A DNA stretch of 64,000 nt from Opisthocomus hoazin (lineage: Eukaryota; Chordata; Aves; Opisthocomiformes; Opisthocomidae): assembly GCF_030867145.1 (NCBI RefSeq), contig NC_134418.1, forward strand, positions 59,557,682-59,621,681, written 5' to 3'. Positions 60,001 through 64,000 of the stretch are shown one piece after another. The notes below the pieces were generated by a model. That model did not search any database. It was not told the origin of the DNA and saw only the letters and a program-made list of their open reading frames with translations. The position numbers were made by a program, and so were the translations under genes. Numbering within the stretch: the stretch's first letter is position 1; each line of letters begins with the position of its first letter.

Positions 60001-61556
60001 TCAGAAAAGTATTTTGTTCCTTGTTACTCTATACTACATAAAATATATCTAGTTCTGAAACTGTTGAGTAGAAAAATTATGTGTGATTGGTTTGTGCTGT
60101 GAGATAGCATATGGGGAAAGGGCCTTGAAGTCACTGAAGCTTTCTGAGGTGAGAGGTGGAAATGATGCTCCGGAGAGGTGTTTCCGTAATGCCAGCAGAG
60201 CAAAGATGGATGACAGCAGCCCCAGGTGCTGAAGCAATGCACCAGCTCTCTTGGGGGGCTCTGGTGCTGGAAGCAGGTTGTGAGCTGGGGGGGCACATGA
60301 GGGTGAAGGAAGGCTCCGGTGTTTTCTTCCAGCATAGGACATGCACTGTCAAACTTGCAAGCAAATGGGCAGGAGCCAGACAAGCTAGTGAAAGAGTAAT
60401 CACGGGGTAGATAGGAACTAAAAGTACTGAAGAAGGAATGATGAAAGAAACTAAAAACCTGGAGTGGTGAGAGACAGATAGCAAAAAAGAAAGCCCAGAA
60501 CCTACTTGTAGTCCTAGCAAATACTTTGTCCGGACTATATTTAAATAGTCTTCAGGATCTGTGGGTCAGGGTATAAACAGCTGCTCCTCCTCAAGGCGAA
60601 TGTCATTGAGGAGAAAAACAAATGAGAATTTGTAAACACGAGTCAGTCTAGGGGTTCCTAATGCAACCTATAGGTTAAGAATATCAGATGGATTTTCTTC
60701 TGGTTTTGAGTAGGGATTAGTATTACCATTTCCAGAATGGCAATAAGGAATATATATTTTCATTAGAATGAGAATAAAAATTTTAATCTTGGGCTTTATT
60801 AAAATGATATAGCTCTTTAATCTTAACACTAAGCATCTCTGGGGCGGTATACAATCTCTGGTAGAGAAACTGGGCCTCTACTGCAGATTCGTAGCTTACA
60901 AAATGATGTTGTGTAACACATGTGGGTGGACACATGTATGTGTATCCAAGAGGAGGAGAACACCAGCAGACAGGGGCTGTGGGAAGCTGTTTGAGGTTGG
61001 TACAGGCATACCAGCCTGCCTGCAAGGTGCTGCCTGGGTGCTGGCCAGGTAGTAAGCTGGTGGAACATAAGAATTTGTTTGGGGGGTGAACACAAGAAGT
61101 GCTCGATGGCAGGGGGCAAAGCAAGCTGGCAAGACCCCGCTCGGTGCTCATTACCTCTAGCATCCCACCCATGCTGGAGAACCTCATCATGGGTGGGCGT
61201 GAGGATGCACAGCAGCACCTCAGACGAAGTCCTCGCCCTGCAAGGAGAAAGCAAGGCTTGGTGTTTGGAGGAATTGGCTTCTCTGCGGGTCGTTTCAACC
61301 CAAGGGCTGCCAGGTCTGTGCGTCCATCCTCCCAGATGCCACTGCTGCCGAGCTCCCCGAGGATGGGGCTCGTGTGATATTTAGAGAGCAGCGTATCGCC
61401 TTTCCTCAGAGCTCAGTCTGGCAAGGCACAGGAGGTGATCCAGCAGAGGAATTTCAGCCTCCGAGGCCTGTCTGCCCTGTGGGGGTATTTCTGTTTGGAT
61501 GAACGGGCGTACAGAAGGGTAATATTAAGCGTTGGCATATAAGTGTGTATGTTAAA

Positions 61557-61690
61557 AAATCATAGGAAAATTAAAGTCAGAAGGGGCCTCTGGAGATCAT
61601 CTAGTCCAACCTCCATCCATAAGGCTGTTGCCCACCATCTGAGCAGCTATCGAGGGCTCTTGTATGAGTTTTTCAAAACTGTTTTTGTCA
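61557..61690 (-). mobile_element. CR1 3'-end fragment
   Basis: AATCATAGGAAAATTAAAGT, then AGAAGGGGCCTCTGGAGATC and ATCTAGTCCAACCTCC is the antisense CR1 tail. Only about 130 bases are left. Confidence 0.8.
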
Positions 61691-64000
61691 GTGCAGTAAT
61701 TGCATCATAATTATCTCGTTATGTAGCCATAAAAACTAGGACGATGATAAAAATTGGACAGAACGAGAAGACAAAATGACATTAGAGCTCTTAACTCTTA
61801 ATCACCAGTAACATTTGGGTTAAACCAGAACTCTGAATCCCTAATATTACCCACCGATATGTGCGGGTTTGCATCTAATGTTTTGGTTAAGTATTCAAAA
61901 TATGCATTCAAAATTAGTTATGTAGTCAGAAAGCGTACTGCCTTAATGAGTTAAATAAGGCTTGTTCACGCTGGATTTGCAGATCTTATTTTCCAGATAA
62001 TGAAGATGATGTGGAAAAATGCTACTTTTTTTGTGAGAATGGTGAAAGCGTAATTGCAGAACCTTGCACCATGAATAATACGATTATTTTTGGAAAGAGC
62101 TGAGGGTCAAACAGCCTTTTAAGACAGGAAATCTGGGACAACAGATAACCAGTACTGTCCATAGCATATGACACGAGAACAAAAATAAGATATTGTTAAG
62201 GCAGTCTTGCAGAAACCTCTTTCTTTCAACATAATCCTCCTCTGTATACACACATATTCACACACCCTTTTCTAAGACTCATGTGTTTTCTGTGTAGTAC
62301 AAGTTTTGTTGCCGATATAGGAAATGCTTGGGGTTTTTATGATCTATACTCCATTGTCTGTCATGAATCCTGTTAATCTGACTGGGATGCTGATACCTGA
62401 AGGAGCATGTTGCTGTTTTGCGTAGAGCAGCAGGGCTGTGCGGGATCCAGGGGTGAATAACGTCACGTGGTTTAATGCAGACGTTAGGAGCCGGAGCCTG
62501 ATGGCTGGAGCAGAAGGCGGCTCAGCATAGCATGGCGCTGAAAGCAGATTGCCAGAAAACAAGCCCACGCAGACCTTTGTGCCCCTCCAGTGGCTAACTG
62601 ATTACAGAGGTTAACAAGAGCTGCCTGCTTGCCTGCAGCACAGCTACCCAGAACTGCCGCAGCAGGATCAAGCATCCATCCACCCAAATCCCTGGTACCG
62701 CCCCTGCATTGTGTGCTTTGATAGCCCTGAGGCCAGCACGTCAATTCCCTTCCCTTCTGCACAGCACTATTCACCCAACAGGAGAAACGTTAAGAAAATA
62801 AAATCATCACACTCTAGCAGGGAGCACAAAGTACTCCACGGGGAGCTGAAAGCGTGGGGTAGAAATGTGCTGAGGAGGAGAGGGCTGCAGCCCTGCTCCT
62901 TCATATTCTCTCTTCCCTGCCCAACACCTCTATCCCAGTGAGTATTTTGCTCCCTGAGAAAGCAGGTGGTTTGAGATGTAAATTTAAGTTTGGATACCTA
63001 ATAGTGCATCATAGCTCGCCAAGTGGCAAGAAAAAATGTAGGCTTGGATTTGGGTAGGTAGCCATTTCAAAAAGCACTGTAGTAAGCTCTGTGATGGTAC
63101 CAGCAGGTAGCTCTGATTTATGTGTGACATAACTGGTTGTGGTTTCTTCCCGGAGGGAAATCTGTATCTAAAAATAAATGTGGCACAGTTTGTGGTTTTG
63201 GCAAGATGGCACAAATATTTTTCAAATTACTCTGTTCACTAGAAAACAATTGTACTTCGTCCTCTGACGAGTGCCAGCACCTGCTGCCTTCTGAAGTTTA
63301 TTTGCAGCGTGAATCATCAGCAGGGCCTTGAAGTGCCATCAGTCCATATTAGGGTCTGGAGACCTGGAACGCACGAAGACCTCGCCTTATATGGACTCCA
63401 CCTGGAAGCCCATCTTCTGCTGTAGCATCCGAGTCTTTGTTCTGCTCCTCGGCCTCTGTCCCTCCCACGGGAGGGGAATCTAACCTGCATATCCGAGTGA
63501 CGGAGCGCATGCTGCTATGGTTGCAGTTTCTGTTCACTCCGGGGCGGTGGGCGCTGCATATGGCTCTACCTGTAGCCAAGCACGGCGCAATCTTTGCCAC
63601 CCTGTGGTCTGTAAAAGAAAGGAATGAAATGGGATCACATCCATGATCTGAAAGCACAGTGAAAGGATATTTCTGAACAAAGACATATAAGCTTTTCTCA
63701 TTAAAAACCTGGCGAAAGCTGGGCTGTCCTGTGACTTTCAGAGGACTTGTGTGTGTTACATTATTCCCCAGACTGGCAGGGGCTTTGCAGCCATAGTCTG
63801 GTCTTTAATTCTTTCTGCATGCGTTTCATCGTCTTAAAAATTTTTTTACAACATAGAGCTGTAAGGATCATAAATGGCTCTACCTCATAGCTGCAGAAAT
63901 TTAATACTTCTGCATTCCCTTGGACGTGAACAACGCTGTACAGTGGGCGCTAAATGTTATTCAAGTAGCATTTACTCAGCTAGGCTGGGCTGTTGAACAG

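Larger units (their letters stand above)
53501..64000. other. Gene desert, right part
   Basis: No supported gene. I looked for minus-strand exons of MTTP and C4orf17, the expected neighbours, and saw none. It holds a MIR remnant, a CR1 tail fragment, small tandem duplications and an inverted TATA pair, listed separately. Confidence 0.65.

Noticed and set aside
1-64000. CRISPR arrays, bacterial operons, tRNA genes, retroviral LTRs
   Set aside because: No regularly spaced repeats, no prokaryotic gene packing, no complete tRNA A and B box pair, and no paired LTRs were seen. The genome is a vertebrate one.

Overview
The window reads as vertebrate nuclear DNA, almost certainly from a bird. Its genes are split into short exons with canonical GT-AG junctions. 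The recognisable interspersed repeats are CR1 LINEs, the dominant avian retroposon, with no Alu or L1 sequence. A galliform such as chicken would fit, but the sequence alone does not fix the species.

Three protein-coding genes are supported, in the order known from other vertebrates. DNAJB14 (+ strand, about 2.2-12.2 kb, last six coding exons; its first exons lie off the left edge) encodes an ER-membrane J-protein co-chaperone. LAMTOR3 (+ strand, about 15.5-19.9 kb, complete, 124 aa) encodes the MP1 roadblock subunit of the lysosomal Ragulator. DAPP1/Bam32 (- strand, about 46.4 kb down to 20.9 kb, complete, nine coding exons, 261 aa) encodes an SH2-PH adaptor of B-cell and PI3K signalling. 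LAMTOR3 and DAPP1 converge tail to tail with roughly 1 kb between their inferred 3' ends. Every exon was joined by eye, and the reading frame and splice phase close in all three genes.

Layout: 1-12.6 kb is DNAJB14 introns and exons with one CR1. 12.6-15.36 kb is intergenic with GC-rich patches. 15.36-16.1 kb is a CpG island that is the LAMTOR3 promoter, carrying an ETS site and a CLEAR-like E-box. 16.1-20 kb is LAMTOR3. 20.9-46.4 kb is DAPP1, whose large introns hold two long CR1 copies, a likely U6 pseudogene, G homopolymers and low-complexity DNA. 46.0-46.66 kb is the DAPP1 CpG-island promoter. 46.7-64 kb is a gene desert with only a MIR-like SINE remnant, a CR1 fragment, small tandem duplications and an inverted TATA pair.

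The genes act separately: ER proteostasis, lysosomal nutrient and MAPK signalling, and PI3K adaptor signalling. They are linked by conserved order, not as an operon or joint system. I found no CRISPR array, operon or undescribed system. The points most worth a second look are the CLEAR-like motif at the LAMTOR3 start, the short N-terminus and divergent C-terminus of DAPP1 with a PU.1-type site at its promoter, and an unexplained coding-like patch in DAPP1 intron 1.
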